This document shows, one piece after another, positions 43,845 to 51,581 of a DNA stretch of 64,000 nucleotides. The first letter of the stretch is position 1. Each line of letters starts with the position of its first letter. The position numbers and the translations under genes were made by a program. Source of the stretch: Chromatiales bacterium (GTDB lineage: Bacteria > Pseudomonadota > Gammaproteobacteria > UBA6429); the NCBI GenBank assembly GCA_027076405.1, contig JALTJN010000196.1:122254-186253 (forward strand). The letters are read 5' to 3'. Under the pieces are notes generated by a model, which saw only the letters and a list, made by a program, of their open reading frames with translations, ran no database searches and was not told the DNA's origin.

Positions 43845-44220
43845 GGTCTTTCTCCTTCGTGAAATCAGTCTGTTCAGAACTGGGTGGGCTAAAAAAAAGA
43901 GGGTTAGGTTGCAAATATTCATAACGCAAACGACGCCGATCGGGAGTTAAGTAGATGGTTAATTCGTTGCGTAATTGATTGATCGTAGCAATCAGCTTCT
44001 CTGTTCGCATACCCGGGATGGTTTGGCTGTCCTGTGCATCCTCTAATGCTTTTTCAGCAATTTCGAGCGCCTGCTCAGCCTGCTCTAAATAATTAATCAT
44101 TTGGATATAGCGCGGGTTCCGTTCATCAACCACACCAGCATTCACCGAAGGCGTGAACAGTGTGATGACGAAACTACCTAATATAAAGAAGGTACTGGTT
44201 GTGGCTATTCGTGTTCTCAT
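43837..44220 (-). CDS. RAQPRD-like periplasmic transfer protein (127 aa)
   Basis: Signal peptide to about residue 28 (VNAG), a helical region with LEQAEQALEIAEKALEDAQD and PDRRRLRYEYLQP, resembling the RAQPRD family at the head of MPF_G pilus operons. No ribosome site precedes the ATG; a -10-like TATAAC sits 5 bases upstream, so the mRNA may be leaderless. First gene of tra unit B. Confidence 0.65.
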   Translation of the reverse strand: MRTRIATTSTFFILGSFVITLFTPSVNAGVVDERNPRYIQMINYLEQAEQALEIAEKALEDAQDSQTIPGMRTEKLIATINQLRNELTIYLTPDRRRLRYEYLQPNPLFFSPPSSEQTDFTKEKDHD

Positions 44221-44222
44221 AT

Positions 44223-44257
44223 AGTTATAAGACGGGAGGAGGTCTCCCTAAATAGTC
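44223..44257 (-). promoter_or_regulatory. tra-type promoter element B
   Basis: TTTAGGGAGACCTCCTCCCG, then TCTTATAACTAT leading straight into the ATG at 44220, on the minus strand. Confidence 0.65.
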
Positions 44258-44301
44258 GTTTTTCATCCTAATACTGAAAAATCGGCTAATTTGAGTGTGG
44301 T

Positions 44302-44673
44302 TCAGTCTTGTTTAGAGCGAAAGAGGCCGATTATGGCCCGAAGTGCATGGCGTGACTTAGAAAAGATAATGTCTTTTGTTATTTTTAAGGTAAAAAAAGT
44401 GATCACAGCAACCACATTGGTACCGGTACTAATAATGGCTCTCAACAGATTGGAGAAAACAAGCCCGGTGACAGGCCTGGTAGCGTCCAGCGAAAAAAGC
44501 ACGACCAAGGCAATAATAAACAAGATAATGATCGCGTAAAAACCGTTGTTGGCAACATGATAACTTATTATTTCGGCTAGCCAATTAACGACGATATCAA
44601 AATCCCATTCAAAATCTCGCACACTGTCTGCGATGGTTGTTTGTGGTAAAGCCATGAAGCTAAAATCTGTCAT
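44302..44673 (-). CDS. small membrane protein after traD (123 aa)
   Basis: Two hydrophobic segments (about 42-62 and 72-98). Coupled to traD (TAATG). It holds the place of the TIGR03747-type membrane protein that follows traD in MPF_G elements but is only about half that length. Function unknown. Confidence 0.65.
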   Translation of the reverse strand: MTDFSFMALPQTTIADSVRDFEWDFDIVVNWLAEIISYHVANNGFYAIIILFIIALVVLFSLDATRPVTGLVFSNLLRAIISTGTNVVAVITFFTLKITKDIIFSKSRHALRAIIGLFRSKQD

Positions 44674-46496
44674 TAGTTGTTATTTCGCTGGCGTAGCGCG
44701 TCATCAAGATCGCTTATCATGGCTTTATCGCTTTGTAATACTTTTTCCATTAAGTGAAGGCCGGCCACGGTAGGCTTATCAAAATAAGGCAAGACGATCT
44801 CGCTGATGTCTTTTGATTCTTCGGCGTACTCCAGTATGGGTAGACGCATACGGAAGGTGCCAAATTTTCCGACCATAATAGCGTCCCCTTCGTTCATGGT
44901 AAAATGTTCAGGTAAAATTAAATCTTCTCGTAATTCACGGGTGCCTGTTGAGCTTGAACTCGATTCATTTTCTTGTCTGACCTGTCCTGTTTCTGAGTTT
45001 TTATGTCCGTAGCCAAACCCGGATGAACTGGATTTTGTTTCAAAGTGACGAATCGTTTTACCGGCAAGACCCGCCGCAAACTCGCGGCTTTTTTGATCAC
45101 GGATATCAAAATATATCTGATGCCAACAGTTACTTAAAATCTGTTCAGCAAAGGCGGGTCCTTCATCATCCAAGAAAGCTTTGGATTGCACAGAAAGCCA
45201 CAGGCTGATCCCGGCAGAGCGCGCAAGCTGAAACAGGTCTGTGTGGCTAGGATCTTTAAAGGAACCAAATTCGTCGAGGAACACCATGTACGGGGGCGTA
45301 GCTTCTTTTTTATCCATCTGAATTTGACCAATGGCGCGCGCCAGATCGGCAATAAACAGTTTACCAAAAAGCACCGTACCTTCTTTATCCGCCAATGCCG
45401 GCGTACTGATCACAATCACTTTATTCTCAAGAATGGCTTGTTTAAGTTCGATGTCGGGTGAATAGTCATTGAGAATGCGGCGATATTCACTGTGGGAGAA
45501 ATCCATCATAATGGTAGCCAGGCCATCGAGCCGCTCTTTGTATAATTTGTCATCAAAACGAATGCCGTCTTTAGCATTTTCATCGATCCAGCGTTTCAAA
45601 TAAAGCCAAACGATTTCTTTATCTTCTTTAGCGGCCGGGTCCATGCTTTGAAATAGCTCAAAGAACAAATACACGTCTTTAAAAATCGTAGCTAAATCTG
45701 AAAAAGCAAACGCTGTCTTGTTTTTTTGGTTTTGAAGGCAGACCACCGCTGCCACCAATGAGTTTCGATTCAAGTTGCGAAAATATTCTTCCTTGCTGTT
45801 ATTCAGCTTCATGGTGGTTGAAATGGTTTGACGCACATTACCGTACAGCAAGGGATTGTAGGTATGTGATAAAGCAGGGTTATCAAAGTTGATAAACATC
45901 ATGTCATCTTCACGACCAATGCGGCGCATAAAATCCTGTACGCGCGAATGCATCTTGGAGTCGCCTTTGGCATCTAAGAGAATGCCGCCCCCGCCTCGTG
46001 CGGCATTTTGAAACAATGCAGACATGAATAATTCCGATTTGCCAAGTCCTGTTGAACCCAGTACGGCGCAATGTCTTTTAAGTAAATCGTCACTTAGAAA
46101 AAAGGGGGTGAATTTATCATAATGATCGGCCATAAAATTAACTTGTAAGCCAACATCCATCTTGGCTGCTTTTTTTTCTCGTTTATAAACATCCACGCTT
46201 GTAAGGTAGTCATCAAAGGACATCGCATCGCCCATAAAAATTTGTTTTGGGATCTCACAATCACCAGGATCGTTGTATTCGTAGCGATCAATTAATGGGG
46301 CGGGTTTCACCGCCTCCACTGAGGCAGACGCATAATACGCGGAGGCAAACGCAAGCCCTGTGGCAGACAGGCCTATCCAGACGTTATCAACAAAGGGTAA
46401 CGCTAATGCCAGGGCAGGAAGCATGCTAAATGCTGAGGATTTATTTTTAAATTCCTCGGCGTTTTTTGTGCCTAGTTTTTGTTCACTTGAGAGCAT
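44673..46496 (-). CDS. traD: TraD-type coupling ATPase (VirD4 family)
   Basis: 607 aa. Two N-terminal membrane helices, Walker A LGSTGLGKSELFM (about residue 145) with LLDAKGD, and Walker B PYMVFLDEFGSF (about 409). Carries the relaxase-DNA complex to the channel. Size and motifs fit the SXT/PFGI TraD type (TIGR03743). No relaxase gene is in the window. Confidence 0.9.
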   Translation of the reverse strand: MLSSEQKLGTKNAEEFKNKSSAFSMLPALALALPFVDNVWIGLSATGLAFASAYYASASVEAVKPAPLIDRYEYNDPGDCEIPKQIFMGDAMSFDDYLTSVDVYKREKKAAKMDVGLQVNFMADHYDKFTPFFLSDDLLKRHCAVLGSTGLGKSELFMSALFQNAARGGGGILLDAKGDSKMHSRVQDFMRRIGREDDMMFINFDNPALSHTYNPLLYGNVRQTISTTMKLNNSKEEYFRNLNRNSLVAAVVCLQNQKNKTAFAFSDLATIFKDVYLFFELFQSMDPAAKEDKEIVWLYLKRWIDENAKDGIRFDDKLYKERLDGLATIMMDFSHSEYRRILNDYSPDIELKQAILENKVIVISTPALADKEGTVLFGKLFIADLARAIGQIQMDKKEATPPYMVFLDEFGSFKDPSHTDLFQLARSAGISLWLSVQSKAFLDDEGPAFAEQILSNCWHQIYFDIRDQKSREFAAGLAGKTIRHFETKSSSSGFGYGHKNSETGQVRQENESSSSSTGTRELREDLILPEHFTMNEGDAIMVGKFGTFRMRLPILEYAEESKDISEIVLPYFDKPTVAGLHLMEKVLQSDKAMISDLDDALRQRNNN

Positions 46497-46499
46497 GCA

Positions 46500-48677
46500 T
46501 CACCGTAAGTAAATCTGTTTAAGTGCTTCAATTAATTGTGTATGGCGTGCTGAGACGGGTGTAATCGGTGCCTGATTAAAGTAAACAGGATCGCCTACGA
46601 GGAAAAGATGCTCTGTTGCCATACGCGTAATATGATAGAAGGTATCGGCATCGATGGGCGTTTTGCCGCAATGGATCAGGATCACATTCTGATATTGACC
46701 TGATAGGGTGCGTGATGCCGGTTGTACATAAGCTGGGACGACGAATTTACGATTAATCCCCTCAATGATGACAAAGCTATTATCGTCGAGTTTGATGGAT
46801 ATTTTGTCACCGGTCAGTTGTGCATCAAACATGCCACGGGTACCGGCCGGTATATAAGGGGTGCAATGACCGGCACGAAAATAGACAGGATCACCTTTGC
46901 GTAGCGGGTGTCCGGGCATCACATTATCATTATCAGGATTCAGAATTTTCTGTAGTTGCAGGTTAAGATCCGATATATCTCTGGCATGACCAACGCCTGC
47001 GATCAGGCATTGTTGTGGTTCAATTTGTTCGTTGCCAAAAAGGTAGTCACGGTAAAGCTGTATGGTGATCGCTTGTGTATCTTCACTATCACGAGTATTA
47101 AGCGGGACAACACTTGCGGTTTGTCCAGCAATAACCTCAAAACGGTTAATATCCATCGCGGTTTGCTGATGAGCATGTTGATGTACGCTACCGAGATCGT
47201 TGTCGTAAGGGGGGTATAGACTGCCGAGCAAATGGGTGGAGAAAATATCACTGTTTATCGCATCACGGTAAGGTTGGCCGGCGCCCAACGGCGGTAACGC
47301 TTTCTGATCGCCAATAAAAACAATACCAGTTGACGCTGGCGTAGCATCCAGCAGTCGTTGAGCTTGTTTAACATTTAACCTGTCTGCTTCAAACACAAGC
47401 AGTAGCTCCAATGTAAGCGGATTATTATGCGTAAACGTAGGGGGTCCGACACGTTGAGCGCCAATGATCCCCTCCGGCGTAAAGCAGTCCGTTTCGCAGG
47501 CCTGTGAAATAACACTGCAGCTTTTTAAATCGGTGGCAATAAGCTGCACGTTCACCCCGAGGCGTTGATAAACGTTAAACAGCGTGCGCAAACAAAGCAG
47601 ACGGTCACGATAACAAGGGGCATCGATAAGGGCGATCTTGTGGGTTAGTGTAAACACAACCGCTTCTTTTAGCACGGAGGCTATATTCGATGGATGATCG
47701 TTCTCTAATTGTTTTAGCAAGCGATCATTGTCGATATAACATTCATATTGTCGCTCGGCATCAGTCATACGTTTAAAGTCGGCGGCAAGTTTTGTTTCAT
47801 CCATGGCATAGTTAATGATCGCAATGTTATCGCTCTTGTTAATGATCAATGATAAATCAATCAGACTATCGAGGCAGTGACGCATACTGTCATCGTTTTT
47901 TGACAGATGCATACCGATTTTTAAGCCGACCCGATGATAAAGCCGATCTAACGGGATATAGGTATGTCCCTGTATATGAGCGCAACGTAATGCCCAGATG
48001 ATCACAGCGGTCATGCGTTGCAATGGATCGGGTTTCACGCCAAGTCGCATGATAAGCGTTTCAATTGCGCTGAAATTAATGTGTTCCAGGTGCAGGTAGA
48101 GCAGGTAGGGGTTTTCGCGTAATCGTGAGATCAGATTATCGTCTTCTCCTAACCGGGCTTTTAGTACATTAAGTGAGCTACCGATAATACCGAACTCTTT
48201 AAGCAGTGCGGTGACTTCATCGCCACGTTTATTTTGTCGCCAGGCACTTAAGGCGCGATCTAAAATAGCCTCGGTAAAGCTTTCGATTTCAAGAAACCGG
48301 GCAGGATCATTTTCAAGCACATCGAGTGATTGATCGCCAAAACGGTCGACAATTTTACTGGCAAAGAGGCTGGGTAAATCGCAAATATCAATCAGGTATT
48401 GGATTAAATTACCGGCACCATTGGGCGGGCGGGCGACATAATGATTGAATTTAAACACCCGTGCGTAAGGGTGATGGCGGCTAAAGTGCCCATAGAGTAT
48501 AAGTGACTCACCCCGTACAGGCATATTGGTTTTACCCATCGCAAACACTTGCTCGTTGGCATCACTCATGACGCGCAAGAGGGTCTGGTGAGTCAGGGTA
48601 TTACGGTACTCGATATTACTGATAGTGGCGCTGAGGGTATCTTGATCGGACGCCGCCACCGATGTTGCCGCTGTCAC
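46500..48677 (-). CDS. RecD2-like helicase with degenerate active site
   Basis: 725 aa. The N-terminal half follows RecD2: OB-like part (GESLILYGHFSRH), the helix-hairpin region (FASKIVDRFGDQSLDVLENDPARFLEI) and RENPYLL...HTYIPLDRLY. In the helicase core Walker A is replaced by IDAPCYRDR (about 351-359; normally GPGTGKT), Walker B by VFEADRL and the last motifs by YHITRMATE (normally YTAVTRAK). Motif III-like FIGDQKALPPLGAG remains. ATP hydrolysis is therefore unlikely; a DNA- or partner-binding role in transfer is inferred from its place 3 bases before traD. Confidence 0.75.
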   Translation of the reverse strand: MTAATSVAASDQDTLSATISNIEYRNTLTHQTLLRVMSDANEQVFAMGKTNMPVRGESLILYGHFSRHHPYARVFKFNHYVARPPNGAGNLIQYLIDICDLPSLFASKIVDRFGDQSLDVLENDPARFLEIESFTEAILDRALSAWRQNKRGDEVTALLKEFGIIGSSLNVLKARLGEDDNLISRLRENPYLLYLHLEHINFSAIETLIMRLGVKPDPLQRMTAVIIWALRCAHIQGHTYIPLDRLYHRVGLKIGMHLSKNDDSMRHCLDSLIDLSLIINKSDNIAIINYAMDETKLAADFKRMTDAERQYECYIDNDRLLKQLENDHPSNIASVLKEAVVFTLTHKIALIDAPCYRDRLLCLRTLFNVYQRLGVNVQLIATDLKSCSVISQACETDCFTPEGIIGAQRVGPPTFTHNNPLTLELLLVFEADRLNVKQAQRLLDATPASTGIVFIGDQKALPPLGAGQPYRDAINSDIFSTHLLGSLYPPYDNDLGSVHQHAHQQTAMDINRFEVIAGQTASVVPLNTRDSEDTQAITIQLYRDYLFGNEQIEPQQCLIAGVGHARDISDLNLQLQKILNPDNDNVMPGHPLRKGDPVYFRAGHCTPYIPAGTRGMFDAQLTGDKISIKLDDNSFVIIEGINRKFVVPAYVQPASRTLSGQYQNVILIHCGKTPIDADTFYHITRMATEHLFLVGDPVYFNQAPITPVSARHTQLIEALKQIYLR

Positions 48678-48738
48678 GCCGCTTTACCGCGCTGTTACAC
48701 GCAGCAAGGCGGTATGGAGCAGGGCAGATCCATGAGCC

Positions 48739-48996
48739 TTATGCTTGATTGGTTGAATCATCGTGACGTCGCACATCGTGCAGACCGGAAAGGTAAAAGC
48801 TTGACACCAACGCACCAATACCGATGGCAATGGTGGCCAGATGCACCCATTTTGCATCTTCGTTAAAGAGAATATTCAGATAGCCCCAGATAAAGAGCAA
48901 CATACCGGTAATGAGGTAGCCGATGATATTGCGTAATTTGTTATTGCCAAATGCACCCAGGCAGGCGGCGTGTACGACGGTTTTAATATGTTCCAT
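48739..48996 (-). CDS. small membrane protein, first gene of tra unit A (85 aa)
   Basis: Two hydrophobic segments (about 25-42 and 50-70). ATG 48996 has a perfect AAGGAG site; an earlier in-frame start at 49020 would put the ribosome site inside the gene. Under tra element A. Function unknown. Confidence 0.7.
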   Translation of the reverse strand: MEHIKTVVHAACLGAFGNNKLRNIIGYLITGMLLFIWGYLNILFNEDAKWVHLATIAIGIGALVSSFYLSGLHDVRRHDDSTNQA

Positions 48997-49028
48997 AGTG
49001 TGCTCCTTAAAAAAAGACAAGGTACTGT

Positions 49029-49058
49029 AATAGTAAACGTCAGGGGGTCTCCCAAATG
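49029..49058 (-). promoter_or_regulatory. tra-type promoter element A
   Basis: TTTGGGAGACCCCCTGACGT then TTACTATTAC on the minus strand, about 50 bases above the ATG at 48996. Confidence 0.65.
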
Positions 49059-49104
49059 GGTGGCAATGATCTGTGCAAAAAATTAACAGTTAATGAATTT
49101 AAAC

Positions 49105-49132
49105 TTGCATCAGATGTCAGTTTCGTTATGAT
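49105..49132 (+). promoter_or_regulatory. promoter of candidate small RNA
   Basis: TTGCAT, 16 bases, TATGAT on the plus strand; start expected near 49139. Confidence 0.5.
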
Positions 49133-49138
49133 GGGTTG

Positions 49139-49212
49139 GTGAGAGCACTGGATGAGAAAACAGTGTAAATTCTCCTTCCCCAACTTACCCTACCTTTTGG
49201 TAGGGTTTTTTT
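49139..49212 (+). ncRNA. candidate small RNA (about 74 nt)
   Basis: From the promoter at 49105-49132 to a strong terminator. The 5' part folds as GAGA-g-CACTG-loop-CAGTG-taaat-TCTC. It is followed by an open CU-rich stretch (CTCCTTCCCC), complementary to ribosome-binding sites of the AGGAG type, and the terminator hairpin. Two stem-loops with a CU-rich gap between divergent tra units fit a trans-acting or FinP-like regulator. No protein frame. Confidence 0.5.
49188..49212 (+). terminator. rho-independent terminator
   Basis: CCCTACC-TTTT-GGTAGGG followed by seven T on the plus strand. Confidence 0.9.
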
Positions 49213-49231
49213 ATGCCGGTAGGAATTAAAA

Positions 49232-49300
49232 AAGGTGATCGCTTGGGGGTGGGGTAACCACTGCTAAAGGGAACAGTGAGGTGGGATAAGCGATCACCTT
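49232..49300. repeat. 13-bp perfect inverted repeat with nested hairpin
   Basis: AAGGTGATCGCTT (49232-49244) and its exact complement (49288-49300). Inside lies CACTG-CTAAAGGGAA-CAGTG, whose stem also occurs in the small RNA just upstream. A weak terminator-like hairpin with eight T follows (49321-49348). Could be a transfer-origin, a single-strand initiation structure or a second RNA. Confidence 0.55.
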
Positions 49301-49362
49301 GAGTGTGAATAATAGGGGGTTTGCACGCCAATGCAAGCCTTTTTTTTAACCCATAAACCTTT

Positions 49363-49591
49363 CATCTGTACATATTAGGCAATGGTGCCTTACAATAAAC
49401 CCTCAGCCTACACCCTAAAAATCTCAAGCGCTTATTTCTAACCCCTGCCAGCCTGCCCGCCGGTTCTTTTCTGACAGGTCATTTTTTCTTATTCAGACGT
49501 TCTTTCTAACAGGACATGGGGTGCTACTTCGGGTGTATGGGATGTGAGGTTAAGCCTGTGTCTTGGCACCATTGCCTAATATGTACAGATG
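49363..49591. repeat. 27-bp perfect inverted repeat, 175-bp spacer
   Basis: Arms 49363-49389 and 49565-49591 are exact complements (left arm starts CATCTGTACATATTAGGC). An outer ACCCAT is also mirrored. The spacer has C-rich and G-rich halves and no gene. No target-site duplication is visible. The region lies between the divergent tra units, so it may be an origin of transfer, recombination site or regulator site. Confidence 0.65.
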
Positions 49592-49607
49592 GTTGTTGAT
49601 GGGTCGA

Positions 49608-49640
49608 TAGGCAGGGAGACCTGATAGCGTTTAGTTATTT
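49608..49640 (+). promoter_or_regulatory. tra-type promoter element E
   Basis: GGGAGACCTGATAGCGTTTA then GTTATTTAG on the plus strand: same GGAGAC-7-CGTTT spacing as elements A to D, here driving the plus-strand operon. Confidence 0.65.
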
Positions 49641-49673
49641 AGAGAGACTTTAATCAGGCAGGAGATATGGGCA

Positions 49674-49766
49674 ATGTACGATTACCTAATAAGGGTACTG
49701 CAATACTGGGTTGATTTTACACAAGCACGACTGACGTTATTACAGTCAATTACGTGGGTTAGGTAG
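49674..49766 (+). CDS. small peptide (30 aa), first frame of plus-strand operon
   Basis: ATG 49674 has AGGAG 9 bases upstream; product starts MYDYLIRVLQYWVDF. Hydrophobic and amphipathic. Ends 4 bases before the next gene. Could be a leader peptide. Confidence 0.45.
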   Translation: MYDYLIRVLQYWVDFTQARLTLLQSITWVR

Positions 49767-49770
49767 ATTG

Positions 49771-49983
49771 ATGTTGTTAGTCAAATCAGTCGCATACACA
49801 GTGTTATTTCTGGCGTTTATTTATCATCTGCTGAGTAGGATCATGGCAAATGCGTCAGCGATCTTCCCGCTTGATCCTTATTGCCTCTGGATAGAGATAT
49901 TGCCACTATTAATTGGCCTCGCTGTTATTGACAGGTTATTGGTTCAAGAGATCATGCACAAGGCAAATCAGCTTGATCGCTGA
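49771..49983 (+). CDS. small membrane protein (70 aa)
   Basis: Two hydrophobic segments (about 5-24 and 38-55). ATG 49771. Directly before the signal peptidase gene (7 bases), perhaps forming a complex with it. No family recognised. Confidence 0.6.
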   Translation: MLLVKSVAYTVLFLAFIYHLLSRIMANASAIFPLDPYCLWIEILPLLIGLAVIDRLLVQEIMHKANQLDR

Positions 49984-49990
49984 TCAAACT

Positions 49991-50563
49991 ATGTTAAGAG
50001 CCGTAATCCGCCAAGTTTACCCGGTTACCTTAATCGCACTACTTGTTTTTGCGATTGTCGGGGTTTTAGTTATACGGGTCAATTATATTGACTGGGCAAA
50101 AGTAGGATCTGATTCCATGCTGCCTGATTTTCACATAGGAGAAATATTATTTATCAATAAAAGAATTACCAATAATCATGCCTACAAACCTCGCTATCAC
50201 GATGTAATCATCTTTAACCACTCAAACAAGTATCCAATGATTAAACGCGTAATTGGCTTGCCGGGAGACACCGTTGAGATCAAAAACAACACACTTATTG
50301 TTAACGGTGTTGCTGCCACATACGAACGCATTTCAACCCCCAAACAACACATAAGCCGTTTTACTGAAACACAAGGCGATATAAGTACTACCGTTCAATT
50401 CACCACAGGGGCGAGCCCCTCATCCCGTTATGTGCCACTAACGCGCATTAAGAAGGGTTATATTTATGTGTTAGGTGATAATCGCAACCAAAGTGAAGAT
50501 TCGAGGTATTTTGGTCCAATCGCTATCGATTCGGTGATTGGAGTCGTCCAACGTCATTATTAA
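49991..50563 (+). CDS. S26 signal peptidase, LepB/TraF type
   Basis: 190 aa. One membrane anchor, catalytic Ser in VGSDSMLPDFHIG and Lys in YPMIKRVIGLPGD, then VLGDNRNQSEDSRYFGPI, the complete S26 signature set. Shorter than chromosomal LepB, like conjugative TraF proteases that mature pilin. ATG 49991 is preferred over a start at 49913, which lies inside the upstream gene. It probably processes the pilin encoded at 43455. Confidence 0.85.
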   Translation: MLRAVIRQVYPVTLIALLVFAIVGVLVIRVNYIDWAKVGSDSMLPDFHIGEILFINKRITNNHAYKPRYHDVIIFNHSNKYPMIKRVIGLPGDTVEIKNNTLIVNGVAATYERISTPKQHISRFTETQGDISTTVQFTTGASPSSRYVPLTRIKKGYIYVLGDNRNQSEDSRYFGPIAIDSVIGVVQRHY

Positions 50564-50618
50564 ATAGGCTAAAAAAACACGGTATAATGACCATAGGTGA
50601 CCTTATAACGAGAAGACT

Positions 50619-51581
50619 ATGAGTGATACAAATAATGATTTTCTAAATGAGCGTGTAACAGTTAAAGCTCTGTACGATCAACTTATTTCTGCTTTAAATG
50701 ATCTCAAATACTCGATTACAGTAGCAGATAAGGACATGCCTGCCATCGCTTATGTGCTCCCAATGCGTCATAAAGATGAGAAAAATGTAGTTACGATTGA
50801 ACCGTCAACACTTTATAATGAAAGGGCACGAAAACATGCCGCCAATATATTGAGTGAAACGCTGTTACGCCATCATCAAGATCCACGTACTGCCTTGCGC
50901 TGTCCTGGGCTTATTGCGGCCAGCGCAAAAACGCTCTCAATAATACGCCATGTCAATATATTAAAACTTAGTTTACGTGATGCCATCAAAAACATTGATG
51001 AAAGCCGGCATATCCAGAAACAGGAAATAGCGAAAATCATTCCTTTTTTCTCTAAAATCCAAACGCTGCGCAAGTTTACAACGATCCCACAACGACCTGA
51101 TAAGGTTTCATTTGGCTGGGCGACACATACACCAACGATTAAAAAAATAACAGTTCCACGATTAGTCGAACGACTTGATGAACACTACAAAGACAAACCC
51201 GATGATTGGGAAATGAGTGCCTGGGAGAACCAATATCGTTTGGACAGCGAAAAGGTGTCCAGCTTGAACAAGAACGAGACATTGGTAATTAAGTCGAAAA
51301 TTGCCCCGCATCCACAAGTGCGTATTTATATGCACGGTGGTCATCGGGAAGTCATTGGTAATATACCAGTGTTTTATCAAATCAGTGACAATGAATGCCC
51401 AAGTGATGCGGAGTTACCGCCTGTACGCCCGTTAGGCGTCATGGACAAACGCTTCCGTCCGGCTAAACGCAGTGATATTAAGACACAAGAAAAACCATTT
51501 ATTCATAACCTTAATGTTTACCGTTACAAACCAGGGTTTCGTGAAGAACCTAAAAAGGAGGCTGTCGGTGATCTACGTTAA
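50619..51581 (+). CDS. tus: Tus-like replication terminus-binding protein
   Basis: 320 aa, close to E. coli Tus (309). Recognisable blocks: RCPGLIAASAKTLSIIRHVN (Tus RLPG...HIQHIN), SFGWATHTPTIKKI (Tus RFGWANKHIIKNL), WENQYRLDSEKV (Tus EEWQRKLEREY), and VRIYMHGGHREVIGNIP (Tus ARVWYKGDQKQVQHACP). Tus binds Ter sites and stops forks from one side. A gene on a mobile element could end plasmid replication at defined sites. No convincing Ter site was found by eye. Single-gene start with GAGAAG site. Confidence 0.85.
   Translation: MSDTNNDFLNERVTVKALYDQLISALNDLKYSITVADKDMPAIAYVLPMRHKDEKNVVTIEPSTLYNERARKHAANILSETLLRHHQDPRTALRCPGLIAASAKTLSIIRHVNILKLSLRDAIKNIDESRHIQKQEIAKIIPFFSKIQTLRKFTTIPQRPDKVSFGWATHTPTIKKITVPRLVERLDEHYKDKPDDWEMSAWENQYRLDSEKVSSLNKNETLVIKSKIAPHPQVRIYMHGGHREVIGNIPVFYQISDNECPSDAELPPVRPLGVMDKRFRPAKRSDIKTQEKPFIHNLNVYRYKPGFREEPKKEAVGDLR

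Noticed and set aside
49232..49300. Retron msr/msd RNA
   Set aside because: The inverted repeat would fit, but no reverse transcriptase gene is in the window.
49363..49591. MITE or small insertion element
   Set aside because: Arms are perfect, but no target-site duplication is seen and the mirrored ACCCAT lies outside the arms.
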